Source of the DNA: Bifidobacterium psychraerophilum
Lineage (GTDB): Bacteria > Actinomycetota > Actinomycetes > Actinomycetales > Bifidobacteriaceae
Direction of reading: 5' to 3'
Assembly: GCF_000741705.1 (NCBI RefSeq)
Contig: NZ_JGZI01000010.1
Span: 124,001-188,000, forward strand
Length of the DNA stretch: 64,000 nucleotides
A program made the position numbers and the translations under genes. The notes beneath the pieces were generated by a model. It saw nothing but the letters and a program-made list of their open reading frames with translations. It was not told the DNA's origin and did no database searches. Each line of letters opens with the position of its first letter. Position 1 is the first letter of the stretch. Shown here in pieces: positions 14,320 to 24,440 of the stretch.

Positions 14320-17300
14320 TTATCGTTGTGCTTTCCTGCGTAGCTTCACCGTCACCACACCCACACCTGCGCAGATCAGTGCGAGCGCGGCCACGCCTGC
14401 GAGCGCCGAACCGCTCCGGGCCAATCCGGCGACTCCATCCCTTGCCGCGGTATCCCCATCACCCGTCTGTGCACCGCCGTTGCCGGTGCCGGAGGCATCG
14501 TTACCGTCCGTGCCGTTGCCACCTGTGCCATTGCCACCGGTGCCGCCGTCATCCGTATCGCCTTTGGATCTCACAAGCGAGTCCATCGCGGCGGCAAGGG
14601 CCTTCTCGGCATCGTCGACCTGCTGTTGGGAGGCCCCATCATCCGCATACACATCCTGGGCCGCGGCCAGTGCCGCGCTGAAGGCCTTCCACGTGGTAGC
14701 GGTGTAATCCTTCGCACTGAGCTGCCGTGCGGAGCGGATCGTCTGCGACAATGCTGTTTTGTCAACGCTGACATCGTCGGAGACCACGTTCACCTTGAAT
14801 GAGACGCTTGCGGATGCGAGTTCCTCGGAGGAATCCATGTCGAATACGGGCATGCCGTCCGCGGCCCAATGGACGCGGCGCACGAAGGTGTCCCTTCCCG
14901 AATAGTTGCGGTACCCCTCGCTTTGGTTCGCATAGGCGTGGAAGACGTATATCTGATTGCCGTCCTCGTCTTCGCTCCACATGCCGTGCCCGGTGCCCAA
15001 TTGCCAGCTGCCGTTGAATATACCTGATTTCTGAATCGGATAATTGAGATTCGACCAGCTGGATGGATCCGTCAGATCGGTGTTGCCTGAAGCGTCGGCG
15101 ACGGCCAATCCCGTGGTATATGTTTTACCGACCGAGGACCCTGAATACATCAGATACAGTTTCCCGTCGCGCGTCGTGACATTCGGGCCTTCGGCGATGG
15201 TGACGTTCCACGCGTATTCCGGTGCCACGATGCGCACCGGCGTTGAGGTGATATGGGAGGGGTCGGAAGGATCCATGGTCGCGATATACGTCGCCCCCAG
15301 TTGCTGCCAGGCATAGTAGGACTGCCCCTGTTCATCCTGGAAGTAGGTCATATCGAGTGACATACCCACACTGCCGTTCGCCGCGGTGGCCAATGCGCTG
15401 CCATCGCTTCGTGTGATTGGATGCGGGGTATCCCAATTGGCGGCCTGGGTTGGGTCCAGGTCGTTGCCGTTCGCATCCTGCTTCAGCTGCATGTAGACGG
15501 ATTTCCCGTTCGACCAGGTACTGCCGTACCCGGCCATGAAGAGGATCGTCAGACGTCCGTCGATTTCGTGGATCTCCGGGGCCCAGAAACTGTGCATAAT
15601 CGAATTGCCATCGCTGTCCTTGGCGCCGGCGGAGAGCAGGATGTTCTCCTTCGGGTTGTAACCATTGCTGGCGACCAGACCACTGGCCTCGCCCGGTGTG
15701 TCAGCCAGAGCCTCGATGCTGTCCGCCATGCGGAAGGGCATATGAGGGGTGCCCCGCTGCCAGGTCACATCACCGTAGATGTCATTGGTGGCTATCATCA
15801 GATACTTGATTTCGGTGACGTCCTTGCCATCGACCTGATGTTTCCAGTTCCACTTGTACACCGACGGGTCGGCGCGCTCCTCCGCGAAGGGGACCTTGTA
15901 TGATGTCTGCTTCACGGTTCCGCTCACCGTGTATTCGCCGACCTTCGTCAGATCGACGTCGGATGTGTCCCATGATTCGATGGGCAGTGATCCTGTCGAA
16001 CCATCGGAATACGTCAATTCGGCCTTTGCGGGCAGCTGCAGGGCATCCACCGAGGAGTTCCGCTTCACCGTGATGTCGGAGAGGTTGCTCACCCCGGTGT
16101 TCTGCGAGCGTCCGAAACGGACGTCCAAAGCGCTCGCCGTCTCCTCGTCGATCGGGATTGTCGATCCCGCCCGGAAGTCCTCGATGCCACCTGCGGTATC
16201 GGCATCCATGATTCCCAGGGTCGAGAATTCCCCGACGAGCACCTCGCCGTGCTGCGAATCGGCATCGATCAGCTGCTCGAATGTGGTGTATTTGGATACG
16301 CCATTGTCATCGGACCAGCCGACCAGATAGCGTGTGGAGGCTGAGTCGTAGACGGCATAGGGATGATTTACGCCGTTCGTCTCCCCGACGTCAATGATGC
16401 CGGCCGAATTCGGATCCTCGTGGTAGCTGAGCAGATCGTCGGATGTGGCCAGAAGAATGCTGTTTCTGGCATCGGCGGTATCCGTGCCTCGTTTGGTGCG
16501 CACCGACACGATGCCATAGGATCCGTCCGCCATGTACAGCACCGAGGGGTCCTTGAGGCTCCGTGCGTAATCGACCGTATTCATATTCAATGGTTGCGAT
16601 GCATAGCCGAGGGGGAAGAAAATTCCATAGTTCTCGTTCAGGGTGGTGAAAGCGGCATCATCGTCATCCTTCAATGCCAGATGCATGCTATGCGCCACAT
16701 CACCATTGTTGGCCTCATCCACCGATGTGGCATTCCTGTCGTACGCGGCAAGGGTCTGTGCCTTCGAAGCCGGCAACACCTGTACCCTGAAGGTCTTCTG
16801 TACCGGGGACGCGGCCCCCGCCTTGCTGATCGTCGCCGTGACGCTACCGCTTGTCCGCTCCTCCCCTGCGATGCTCAGTCTGCCATCTTCGGAAACAGTG
16901 ATTCCATCCGAGGCGGTGAAGGACACCTCGGTGCCGTTGATCGCGGAGGGCAGGCTGGTGCCTGATTCGAGGACCGTCGGGATCACATATCCGGTGGCGG
17001 CATCCGCAAGCAGCTCCTCAGTGGATTTGTCACTCGCTTTGACGGTGATGGTGTAGCTTCTGCTGGAGCTCAGACCGCGTGTCACGGTGGTGGCCGTCAA
17101 TGTCACCGTCCGGTCATCCTCGCCCTTGGCGGGTTGGTTGACGACACCCTGATTCGTGATGATCGATTCATCACTTGAGGTCCACGTTACCGCGCCACCT
17201 TCGCTTGGCAGGGCGATGTAGCTCGCATTCACGGTCTGATCGGCGAAATCGAGTCCATCGATAACCGCATTGGCGATCTCATCTTCATGGATGCGGGCAT

Positions 17301-18069
17301 CGTCGTCGCTTATCGATGCGATCTCTTCCGCGCTCAGCGCCGTATCGTATATGCGCATGGTCGAGACGGCCCCCTTGAAGTTGTTGTCCGGCCAGGGTGC
17401 GCGTCCGATGGTGTTGAGACTCTGGTCGGCCACATGTGAAGGGTCGGCGGGAACGGTTCCTGCCGCCACCGCTTCGCCGTCTATGTAGAGTTTCGCACTT
17501 TTGGTGGAACCGTCGATGGTGGCGGTGACCGACAGCCACTGATTGGCTTTCGCGGTGCAGGAAGCGGATTGCACGAGGGTTTCGACCGCGGATGATTTGA
17601 TGCCGACCAGGGGCCTGCGGTTGGATCCGCAGTTCAAGGATGCGAAGAAATACTCGGTGTTGGGCGATGAGTTGCCGATATTCCACAGGAAGTGGAAGGC
17701 ACTGAGCATGGATGGGTCGGCTTTCACCTCGATCTGTACGGTGGCCGAGCTGCTGCCTGCGAGCAGATCGGAGGGCAGCTTGACCCAACTGCCTGAGCCA
17801 TCCTTCGAACCTCCTGTCAGGGTCAGGGCCTTGTCGGACCACAGGCTGTCGCTGGGATTCTGGACTTCGGCGGCGCCGACCTCGCTCGCGCTCGCGGTGT
17901 TGTCGACGGTTATGCCGTCATCCGGTTTGTTCTCGAATGAGTATTCGGCCACGAGTCCGTCTGCCGGCACCGTCGTTTCCGCCAATGCGGAGGAAGGGAG
18001 CATCATCACCCCCGCGAAGGTCACCGGTATGGCCGTAAGCACGGCCAGTAGTTTGTTCACATGCTTCAT
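14320..18069 (-). CDS. Cell-wall-anchored GH43 glycosidase, 1249 aa (third gene of operon)
   Basis: Secreted multidomain enzyme. A signal peptide (MKHVNKLL to SSALA) is followed by a laminin-G/concanavalin-like domain (about residues 35-260) and two Ig-like modules of the type found in such enzymes. Next is an incomplete GH43-like propeller (with SLKDPSVLYMADGSYG), an Ig-like Big_4 module (TYSDGSTGSLPIESWD), and a fuller GH43 domain: base Asp in ERADPSVYKWN, SFWAPEIHEIDGR, acid Glu in IAEGPNVTTRDGK. A FIVAR helical domain follows, then a Gly/Asn/Thr-rich linker. The tail is LARSG, a hydrophobic helix and KLRRK. I chose the start at ATG 18069, with AGGAG 5 bases upstream. The family acts on arabinan, arabinoxylan or arabinogalactan; most likely an arabinofuranosidase or arabinanase. 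Confidence 0.87.
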   Translation of the reverse strand: MKHVNKLLAVLTAIPVTFAGVMMLPSSALAETTVPADGLVAEYSFENKPDDGITVDNTASASEVGAAEVQNPSDSLWSDKALTLTGGSKDGSGSWVKLPSDLLAGSSSATVQIEVKADPSMLSAFHFLWNIGNSSPNTEYFFASLNCGSNRRPLVGIKSSAVETLVQSASCTAKANQWLSVTATIDGSTKSAKLYIDGEAVAAGTVPADPSHVADQSLNTIGRAPWPDNNFKGAVSTMRIYDTALSAEEIASISDDDARIHEDEIANAVIDGLDFADQTVNASYIALPSEGGAVTWTSSDESIITNQGVVNQPAKGEDDRTVTLTATTVTRGLSSSRSYTITVKASDKSTEELLADAATGYVIPTVLESGTSLPSAINGTEVSFTASDGITVSEDGRLSIAGEERTSGSVTATISKAGAASPVQKTFRVQVLPASKAQTLAAYDRNATSVDEANNGDVAHSMHLALKDDDDAAFTTLNENYGIFFPLGYASQPLNMNTVDYARSLKDPSVLYMADGSYGIVSVRTKRGTDTADARNSILLATSDDLLSYHEDPNSAGIIDVGETNGVNHPYAVYDSASTRYLVGWSDDNGVSKYTTFEQLIDADSQHGEVLVGEFSTLGIMDADTAGGIEDFRAGSTIPIDEETASALDVRFGRSQNTGVSNLSDITVKRNSSVDALQLPAKAELTYSDGSTGSLPIESWDTSDVDLTKVGEYTVSGTVKQTSYKVPFAEERADPSVYKWNWKHQVDGKDVTEIKYLMIATNDIYGDVTWQRGTPHMPFRMADSIEALADTPGEASGLVASNGYNPKENILLSAGAKDSDGNSIMHSFWAPEIHEIDGRLTILFMAGYGSTWSNGKSVYMQLKQDANGNDLDPTQAANWDTPHPITRSDGSALATAANGSVGMSLDMTYFQDEQGQSYYAWQQLGATYIATMDPSDPSHITSTPVRIVAPEYAWNVTIAEGPNVTTRDGKLYLMYSGSSVGKTYTTGLAVADASGNTDLTDPSSWSNLNYPIQKSGIFNGSWQLGTGHGMWSEDEDGNQIYVFHAYANQSEGYRNYSGRDTFVRRVHWAADGMPVFDMDSSEELASASVSFKVNVVSDDVSVDKTALSQTIRSARQLSAKDYTATTWKAFSAALAAAQDVYADDGASQQQVDDAEKALAAAMDSLVRSKGDTDDGGTGGNGTGGNGTDGNDASGTGNGGAQTGDGDTAARDGVAGLARSGSALAGVAALALICAGVGVVTVKLRRKAQR

Positions 18070-18122
18070 TGCACTCCTATTCAGTGGTGTCGGATGCGCG
18101 ATTATCTGGGCATCCTTTAGGT

Positions 18123-20933
18123 TCATTGCTGTTCGGATGAGGAAGGGGGCGACGTGCGCCTGTGCTTGACGAGGTGGCGCAGCATCAGTGACACGGCGGC
18201 TGCAAGGAGCAGCAGAGCGGCGGTGCGGATGGGTGGACCGCTTGCCGCACCGGTCGACGCCAAGGTCTTGTCACTGATGACGCTCCGCGTATCCTTCCCA
18301 TTGCCCGCGGCATCACCTTCCGTCTGCTTGGATTCCCCCGTCGCATCCGGATCCTCGCTGCCGCTGCCGTCATTCCCGCCGTTGTTTCCACCGTCATCGT
18401 CGCCGTCGTTGTCGCCGTCATCGGTGCCCTCGCCGTCGTCCTGTGACACCACGACTTCGGCACTGACCGTGATGGCTGTCGAGCTGTACAGTGGGCGGTC
18501 CGTGGCCTGGGCCGCGAAGCCACCGGAGAGGCTCCATGAATTCGCGGTATTCGCACCGCTGTTGATCAGGAGCTCCGTATCACTTCTGCTGCGTCCGGTG
18601 GAATCGGTCCATGACCAATGGTTGAGATTCGCACCTATGCTTCGGACGGTTCCGGAAACCGTATATCTTCCATCACGCGAGGTGTCGACGCCGGAGACAT
18701 CCCAGCTGACCTCACTGTCGGCGGTGCCGAAATCATGGTTCAGGCTGACCTGCTGTGTTTTCGGAAGTGCGGAGACAAGCTGCTCCGCGGAGGCTCCTCT
18801 GGGAACCTTCACCGTCTCCTTGACGTTCAGATCGGCGTTCTGGCTTGGTGAGGCATCGGCTGCGCGAATCGCGTCATAGCCGGACTTGGTCAGTGGAACG
18901 ATGCCACCATGCTTGGTGCCTGATCTCAGCACGAAATCCGATGAATCCAGATACTGCCATGCATCCTCGGCGTCGAGATCGCTCGCGACCATCGGACGGT
19001 AGCCGGGTGTGGGGAAATTGTCCACATACAGATACCACTTGTCCTCGCCGTTGACCTTGAAACTCGCGGCGCCTTCGACCGAACCGTATGCGCTGCCGAT
19101 GCCCTGCTGCGTCGTCCTCCAGTCGACGTTATTGGCTGCCCGCCACCAGTCCTGCCGATCGGTGACCTGCATGTAGATGTTCCCGCTCCCGGTGACACGA
19201 TAGGTGCGCAGTCCCCCATCGGCACGTTCGCGCTGAATGATCGTGGTGTCGATGGTGGTGGTGTAACTCGTGGTCGGTACCAGAACACCGCCGAATTCGA
19301 AGCTGTCCTGGGAGAAATCGGTGGTCGACGCCCACAGCACGTTCTTCCCTCGCGGAGCATCCCCCACCTGGGCCTCAACCGACCAATACATCACGAATGC
19401 TCCGCCTTCGCAGGAGGCGTTATCAACCCCGTCATCGTTCAGGTCGCAGAAGTCGGCGACCCAGGTCGCCTCGGGCGCCCACGCCATGCCGATCTGCGAA
19501 ATGGCATCGCCGGTCACCGTATCCGTCAATGTGGAGGACCGCGTCCCGCTGCTGTCCGCGGTCGTTTCCAGTGTGCTCATATCACTGAAGCTGATGAAGT
19601 CCTTGGTCTGCCATACATGAAACTTGGTGCTGTAATCATTCACCCACGCATACCAATTCGCATTGTCGCCGCCGAACACGCGCAGATCGGTTGCCAGCAC
19701 GTAGTAGGTGGCATTCTCCGGGTTATACGCGATGAAGGGGTCGCGTACGCCGGTTGTGGACAGGTTATTGGCCAGCACGGGTTCTCCGGCATTGAGCGGA
19801 TCCCATTGCTCGGCATTGTCGCCGCGTGAGATGTCGAAATAGATTTTCTCCGCGTATCCATTGGAATCCTCCATGAAATGAACCATGATGTATCCATATG
19901 CATCATCGCCGTCCACCGCATCAACCGTGACCTTGATGCTGGTGCTGATCGAGGGATCCCGCTGCGAACGGGCGGATATTGTCGCGGTCCCTGCCATCGA
20001 TGCGGTGACCAGACCGCTTGCCGAGATGCTCGCGACCGCCGGATTATTCGATTCCCATGTCAGTTCGGGATCGGCCCCGCTCGGTGAGATCGTTGCCGAT
20101 AGTTTCGCCGAAGAGCCCTCCTTGACGGTGAGCGCGCCGTCCTTGACTCCGGTGCCCTGGATGCTCAAGGATGTGGGCTGGGTTATTCCCAGTTGGGTGC
20201 CGGAAAGCGCGGCATCATATATCTTCAGATTGTCGAGCAGACCGGAATAGTACTCGCCGCTGCCCCAATTGCCCTTGCCGAATTGGAGCACTCCGCCCGA
20301 GTCGCCGAGGATCTCGCTGAGCGTATTGCCGGAGGTGTTCCGTGCGACGAATTTCCTGTCGACGTACACCGTGGAGGTCTTCCCGGAAACCACGACATCC
20401 ACGTGTTTCCATGAGGTGCCGGTGGTGACGCCCGCTTCGATGGTGGCCGCATCCCCGGCTCGCCCACTGAGATAGCGTTCGACCCTGATCTTGTCGGTGT
20501 GATCGAGCACTCCGACATACGTCGGGGCGTTTCCCTCGACCTGAGCGTTCGTCGGTGCGGCGAACAGGGCCCAGGCACCGAAGCTCTGCTGTGTTTTGCT
20601 GTCGAATGAGAAGGTGACATCATCCATGCCGGCGAGGAGCGGGCTGCCGTCGTTCTTGGTGACATCGAGCCAGAAGGCACTGCCGAGTTGCGCTGCCGTG
20701 CCCTCGCCTTCCGCACCGGACACCAGTGTCTCCGTGCCCTTGATGCTCGCTTTGGCCCCGTCATAGGCATAGGCCTTATCGACTGCAGGGGTGTTGAAAT
20801 CAAAGCTGGCGATCGGGCTGATGCTCGAATCCTCCGTCTGAGGTTCAGCCGAGGCGACGGTGGACGATGCCAGCCCCGTGCCCAGCGCCGCGAATGCGGT
20901 CACGCATGTCAGCAGTTTTTTGATGCTTGTCAT
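18123..20933 (-). CDS. Cell-wall-anchored GH43 glycosidase, 936 aa (second gene of operon)
   Basis: Signal peptide (MTSIKKLLTCVTAF to VASAEP) followed by a concanavalin-like LamG domain (about residues 40-245) and a Big_2 Ig-like domain (about 250-335: ISPSGADPELTWESNNPAVA). The GH43 five-bladed propeller covers about 345-700, with base Asp in TGVRDPFIAYNPEN, MAWAPEATW and acid Glu in VEGAASFKVNGE. Then come an Ig-like module, a low-complexity Asp/Gly/Asn linker, and LASTG plus a hydrophobic helix and a basic tail, i.e. a sortase signal. It resembles bifidobacterial surface arabinofuranosidases that trim arabinan or arabinogalactan side chains; linkage specificity is not predictable. It lies 53 bases upstream of the third GH43 gene, so it is likely cotranscribed. 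Confidence 0.88.
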   Translation of the reverse strand: MTSIKKLLTCVTAFAALGTGLASSTVASAEPQTEDSSISPIASFDFNTPAVDKAYAYDGAKASIKGTETLVSGAEGEGTAAQLGSAFWLDVTKNDGSPLLAGMDDVTFSFDSKTQQSFGAWALFAAPTNAQVEGNAPTYVGVLDHTDKIRVERYLSGRAGDAATIEAGVTTGTSWKHVDVVVSGKTSTVYVDRKFVARNTSGNTLSEILGDSGGVLQFGKGNWGSGEYYSGLLDNLKIYDAALSGTQLGITQPTSLSIQGTGVKDGALTVKEGSSAKLSATISPSGADPELTWESNNPAVASISASGLVTASMAGTATISARSQRDPSISTSIKVTVDAVDGDDAYGYIMVHFMEDSNGYAEKIYFDISRGDNAEQWDPLNAGEPVLANNLSTTGVRDPFIAYNPENATYYVLATDLRVFGGDNANWYAWVNDYSTKFHVWQTKDFISFSDMSTLETTADSSGTRSSTLTDTVTGDAISQIGMAWAPEATWVADFCDLNDDGVDNASCEGGAFVMYWSVEAQVGDAPRGKNVLWASTTDFSQDSFEFGGVLVPTTSYTTTIDTTIIQRERADGGLRTYRVTGSGNIYMQVTDRQDWWRAANNVDWRTTQQGIGSAYGSVEGAASFKVNGEDKWYLYVDNFPTPGYRPMVASDLDAEDAWQYLDSSDFVLRSGTKHGGIVPLTKSGYDAIRAADASPSQNADLNVKETVKVPRGASAEQLVSALPKTQQVSLNHDFGTADSEVSWDVSGVDTSRDGRYTVSGTVRSIGANLNHWSWTDSTGRSRSDTELLINSGANTANSWSLSGGFAAQATDRPLYSSTAITVSAEVVVSQDDGEGTDDGDNDGDDDGGNNGGNDGSGSEDPDATGESKQTEGDAAGNGKDTRSVISDKTLASTGAASGPPIRTAALLLLAAAVSLMLRHLVKHRRTSPPSSSEQQ

Positions 20934-21061
20934 GATCGTTCTTTCTGTGTCGTGTGCGCGATACGCTCAGGGATCCGGAACACTGCCGGTGTCAGCGGGT
21001 GTCAGCAGGCATATGCGCCATTGCAGTGGCTGGTGATATCGGTCGATGCCCGGGCTGTGGT

Positions 21062-21115
21062 GCAGCCGTGCCTGACCCGCGAATCACGGGATTCGATGCG
21101 GATAGGCACGGCTGC
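21062..21115 (-). terminator. Intercistronic hairpin between GH43 genes 1 and 2
   Basis: 12-bp stem GCAGCCGTGCCT (21062-21073) with AGGCACGGCTGC (21104-21115) and a smaller CCCG/CGGG hairpin inside, 15 bases past the stop of the first GH43 gene. It could be a partial terminator or an mRNA processing/stability element. The remaining gap to 20934 shows nothing else. Confidence 0.6.
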
Positions 21116-21129
21116 CGCCGTGATCGCCG

Positions 21130-24100
21130 CTACCGTATGTGCTGATCGGCGCTATCGCGTCTCATATGGGAACGGGCCAATGCGGTGGCACCGAGCGAGG
21201 TGGCGAGTATCGCGAGGATTACGATCGCGCTGACCGTCGATCCGGTGCTGGGCAGTTTCCCGCTGAGGGCGGTATGTTGTTGGCCGCCGTCCTGGCTGTT
21301 GCCGCCCTGTTTGCCATCGGACGGTACAGCTGCACCGGAGTCATCATCTCCCCCGGGCGAAGGTGTCTCCCCACCGCTTTTCTGCAAGGTCACCGTGTAG
21401 ATCGCATGCCTGCTCGCATCCGATGACGTGACCGCGATGGTGATGACATGATCCGCAAGGGATATCTCCACAGTCGCGGCGGGGTCGACGGCACTGGCAT
21501 GCACATCGGCTTTCGTGACCGTCGAGGGATCGGCTACGCGGACCACCGCCTTGCCTGCCTCGAGATCGGGAATGCTCACCTCCGTGCCGGATACACGCAG
21601 TGACTTGAGACGCACCTCGTCGGAAAGCCCGGTGTCGACCGGCAACACGGTCACGGTGGCGGAGACCGGCATACGGGAATCGTCATCGGCGACACCCCGG
21701 ACTTCGAATGATCCGGCCTGTGCATAGGACGCCGCATCGATCTGATCCCAGCTCACTCCGGCTGAGGCTTGCGAGTCATCCGCCTTCGTCAGTGTCACGG
21801 TGTTCGGCAGGGATGCCGTGGGATCGGTGCCGACCGTGGTGCTCAGGCTGACCGCCTGCACGGATGCAACCGCGATATTCGGCGCATACGCCTCCAAGAC
21901 CCGCTGATACTGCGCTCGGGTCACGGGCAGCACCGTGCCATGGCGGGGCATCCCGCCATCGGAGTTCGTCGGGAAGTTGCCTTCCGGCATCTCATTGCCG
22001 ATGACGGTCCATGCGGAGGCGTCGGAGATATCCTCAGTGGCCAGCGGCACGTAATGGTTCGGGCCGCCGTGGTAGTTGGGCTGATCGGCGAAGAGATAGT
22101 ACTGGTACCCGTTCACGTCATCGGCGTTCGCCTTGAATAATGAGGGTCCCTCCCCTGCGCTGAAGGTCCCGCCGTAGCCATTCGACTGCCCGTATCCGAT
22201 TCTCTCCCCCATCAACGACCACTGATCGCTTGCCAGACCCGAGGTCGGATAGCTGCCCGTGATCGTGGCCAGGAGATTCGTCGATTTCTCCTGACGCAGG
22301 GTCATGGAATTCTCGTCTTTGTAGATGCGGTAATACGTGCCGTTCTCTTGCTGAACCGTGGCGTCGATGGAACCGGCACCGCTCTGTCCCCGGCGATCCA
22401 CGTCGATCCAGATCTTCGCCTCCGAGAAATTCACGAAGTCATCGCTGGTGACGTACATCATCCGGTTGTAGGTCAGTGTTGTCCGCGCGGCGGTATCCGT
22501 CGTGTCGTAGAGATTCGACGCCCAATACACGACGTACTTGCCGAGTTCCTCGTCGTAGTAGGCTTCCGGTGCCCAGGTGTTGCCCGCGTATTCGGAGCTG
22601 ACCTTCACATGCCGTTGATCGGACCAGGTGACCAGATCATCGGACTCCCAGATCTCGATGTACTTCGATCCATCGGCCTGGGCGCCCGCGAAACCGGACA
22701 GGCCACCGGCCGAATTCGGGCGGCCCGCGATTTTCAGGTCGGTGGCGATCATATAGAACTTGTCGCCATCCTTGGATTTGAATATGAAGGGATCGCGAAG
22801 GCCCTGCTCCCCCTGTGAGGATGTGAACAGGGGTGTTCCGGCGTTCAGAGTGTTCCAATCAAGAGCATCATTGCCTTTTGAAGCGGAAAGGCTGATTTTC
22901 TCCCCTCCCACGCCCTCTCCGGTGAAGAAGGCCCATACATAGGCCTCATCAGCCGACTCATCCGTTGGCATGGCCTGTATGGTGACCGTGAAGTCCTTGC
23001 TTGTCGTCACGTCGCCGAGTGTGGCCGTCGCCCTCAACACCAGTTGCGTGGCGTCCTTCCCTGCGGCCGGGCGGAAAACCGTGACGGTCCGTGACGAATC
23101 ATTGACACCCTCCGTTATGGATGGGGATGCTTCGCCACCATCCACAACATTCCAGGTGATGAGCGAGCCGTTCACGCCTGATGTGGGTACGGAGAAATTG
23201 GTCCTCATATCGTCCGCATTCGCGATGGCGATGGCTGCGAGATCCTGCTGCACCCGTTCCGCGTCGCTGAGCCCGCGAGGTACGGTGAGTGTGTATTCCT
23301 TGCTTTGGCTGAGACCATCAACGGAGAAGGTGGCCGTCAAAGTCACCTGCTGATCGCTGTGCTGCGAGTCCGGGCGGGTCACGGTCGCCTTGCCGCCCGT
23401 AATCGAAATGGCGCTGTTATCAGAACTCCATGCGATTGTCGTTCCCGCGGACGTGGTCGGCAGCGTGAAGTCTGCGGTCACGGTCGTTGGGAGCTCCACC
23501 CCGGAGATGGCCTTGTCGAAGACCTGGGAGGAATATATGTCGGAGATCGCGTCGGCGCTCAGGGCCGAGCCGTACACCGCATAATCATCGACGTCGATTT
23601 TCGTGTTGGGATCCGGGTACGAGGATTTGCCGATATAAGCGACCAGGTCCTTGTAATTCGTCAAGCCTCCCTCCGCAATGGCATATTCACTGGATCCGAC
23701 CTGTTTCCCGTTGAGGTATACGCTCATCTTGCCTGAGGAACCATCGATCACGGTGGTGTACAGGGCCAATGCCGCGGTGGATCGAGTGCCGCTGGTGGGG
23801 GCGGCCGTCGAGCCGGGTCCTGTTTCCGTGGACCAGGGACTGCTGCTGGGATTCGCCGCTGTTGCGCCGGTCATCACCGATTTGAGGTAATTGCTGGGAT
23901 TGGAAGGATTCAGGAGGAAATAGCCTTTGGATGTGGAAGCGTTGCCGATATACGCGGCGGCGGTGTTGCCGCTCCCGTAATTGTTCTTCAACCACATCGA
24001 CACGGTGACGTCGCTGTTTCCCGCCAAGGATGCAGTGGGCACGGTCACATACTGGCTTCCGGTCAGCATGATCCGACCGTTCTCGATGGCGGCGCTGCCG

Positions 24101-24312
24101 CTGATAACACCGTCGCTGTCCTCAGCCGTACCGGTGTTCCGGACTATCCCATCATCCGCCGCCGTGTCGAATGGGTAGTGGATCAACGGCTGGATGCCGG
24201 TATCCGCAGAGGCAGTGCCGAGCTGCACGGCGCCGCATGCCATCAGCAATACCGCGCTGATGGCACCCGCTGCAAGTTTTCTCACAAGTCTTGTACCACT
24301 ATTACTGTTCAC
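21130..24312 (-). CDS. Cell-wall-anchored GH43 glycosidase, 1060 aa (first gene of operon)
   Basis: GTG start with a G-rich ribosome-binding site 3 bases away. The signal peptide runs MNSNSGTRLVRKLAAG to GTASAD. Domains in order: LamG-like (about residues 45-275), two Ig-like modules (WSSDNSAISITGGKATVT and the following repeat), and a GH43 propeller with base Asp in GLRDPFIFKSKDGD, TWAPEAYYDEELGK and acid Glu in GEGPSLFKANADD. Ig-like modules and a Gly/Ser/Asp linker follow, then LPSTG, a hydrophobic helix and ARSHMRR, a canonical sortase signal. The first gene of the run, it has an operator-like palindrome about 130 bases upstream. By family it is an arabinofuranosidase or xylosidase-type exo-enzyme on plant polysaccharides, exposed on the cell surface. 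Confidence 0.88.
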   Translation of the reverse strand: MNSNSGTRLVRKLAAGAISAVLLMACGAVQLGTASADTGIQPLIHYPFDTAADDGIVRNTGTAEDSDGVISGSAAIENGRIMLTGSQYVTVPTASLAGNSDVTVSMWLKNNYGSGNTAAAYIGNASTSKGYFLLNPSNPSNYLKSVMTGATAANPSSSPWSTETGPGSTAAPTSGTRSTAALALYTTVIDGSSGKMSVYLNGKQVGSSEYAIAEGGLTNYKDLVAYIGKSSYPDPNTKIDVDDYAVYGSALSADAISDIYSSQVFDKAISGVELPTTVTADFTLPTTSAGTTIAWSSDNSAISITGGKATVTRPDSQHSDQQVTLTATFSVDGLSQSKEYTLTVPRGLSDAERVQQDLAAIAIANADDMRTNFSVPTSGVNGSLITWNVVDGGEASPSITEGVNDSSRTVTVFRPAAGKDATQLVLRATATLGDVTTSKDFTVTIQAMPTDESADEAYVWAFFTGEGVGGEKISLSASKGNDALDWNTLNAGTPLFTSSQGEQGLRDPFIFKSKDGDKFYMIATDLKIAGRPNSAGGLSGFAGAQADGSKYIEIWESDDLVTWSDQRHVKVSSEYAGNTWAPEAYYDEELGKYVVYWASNLYDTTDTAARTTLTYNRMMYVTSDDFVNFSEAKIWIDVDRRGQSGAGSIDATVQQENGTYYRIYKDENSMTLRQEKSTNLLATITGSYPTSGLASDQWSLMGERIGYGQSNGYGGTFSAGEGPSLFKANADDVNGYQYYLFADQPNYHGGPNHYVPLATEDISDASAWTVIGNEMPEGNFPTNSDGGMPRHGTVLPVTRAQYQRVLEAYAPNIAVASVQAVSLSTTVGTDPTASLPNTVTLTKADDSQASAGVSWDQIDAASYAQAGSFEVRGVADDDSRMPVSATVTVLPVDTGLSDEVRLKSLRVSGTEVSIPDLEAGKAVVRVADPSTVTKADVHASAVDPAATVEISLADHVITIAVTSSDASRHAIYTVTLQKSGGETPSPGGDDDSGAAVPSDGKQGGNSQDGGQQHTALSGKLPSTGSTVSAIVILAILATSLGATALARSHMRRDSADQHIR

Positions 24313-24440
24313 AAGCCCCCCTGTTCGGCCAGTGCTTCATCCGGAGCCCATGTGTGATGTCCCCGTCATGGGATGGCGATACGCCTGTGGATGATCGCTT
24401 CGAATAGCACTCGTCGCTGCTTTGTTTTGGAAATCGCCGC

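Noticed and set aside
14455-14570. Repeated GGNGTGG-type DNA in the third GH43 gene, resembling a repeat array
   Set aside because: It encodes the low-complexity Gly/Asn/Thr linker before the sortase signal and lacks regular spacers, so it is not CRISPR.
18355-18435. GTC/GTT-rich repeat in the second GH43 gene
   Set aside because: It encodes the acidic Asp/Gly/Asn linker in frame; ordinary for wall-anchored proteins.
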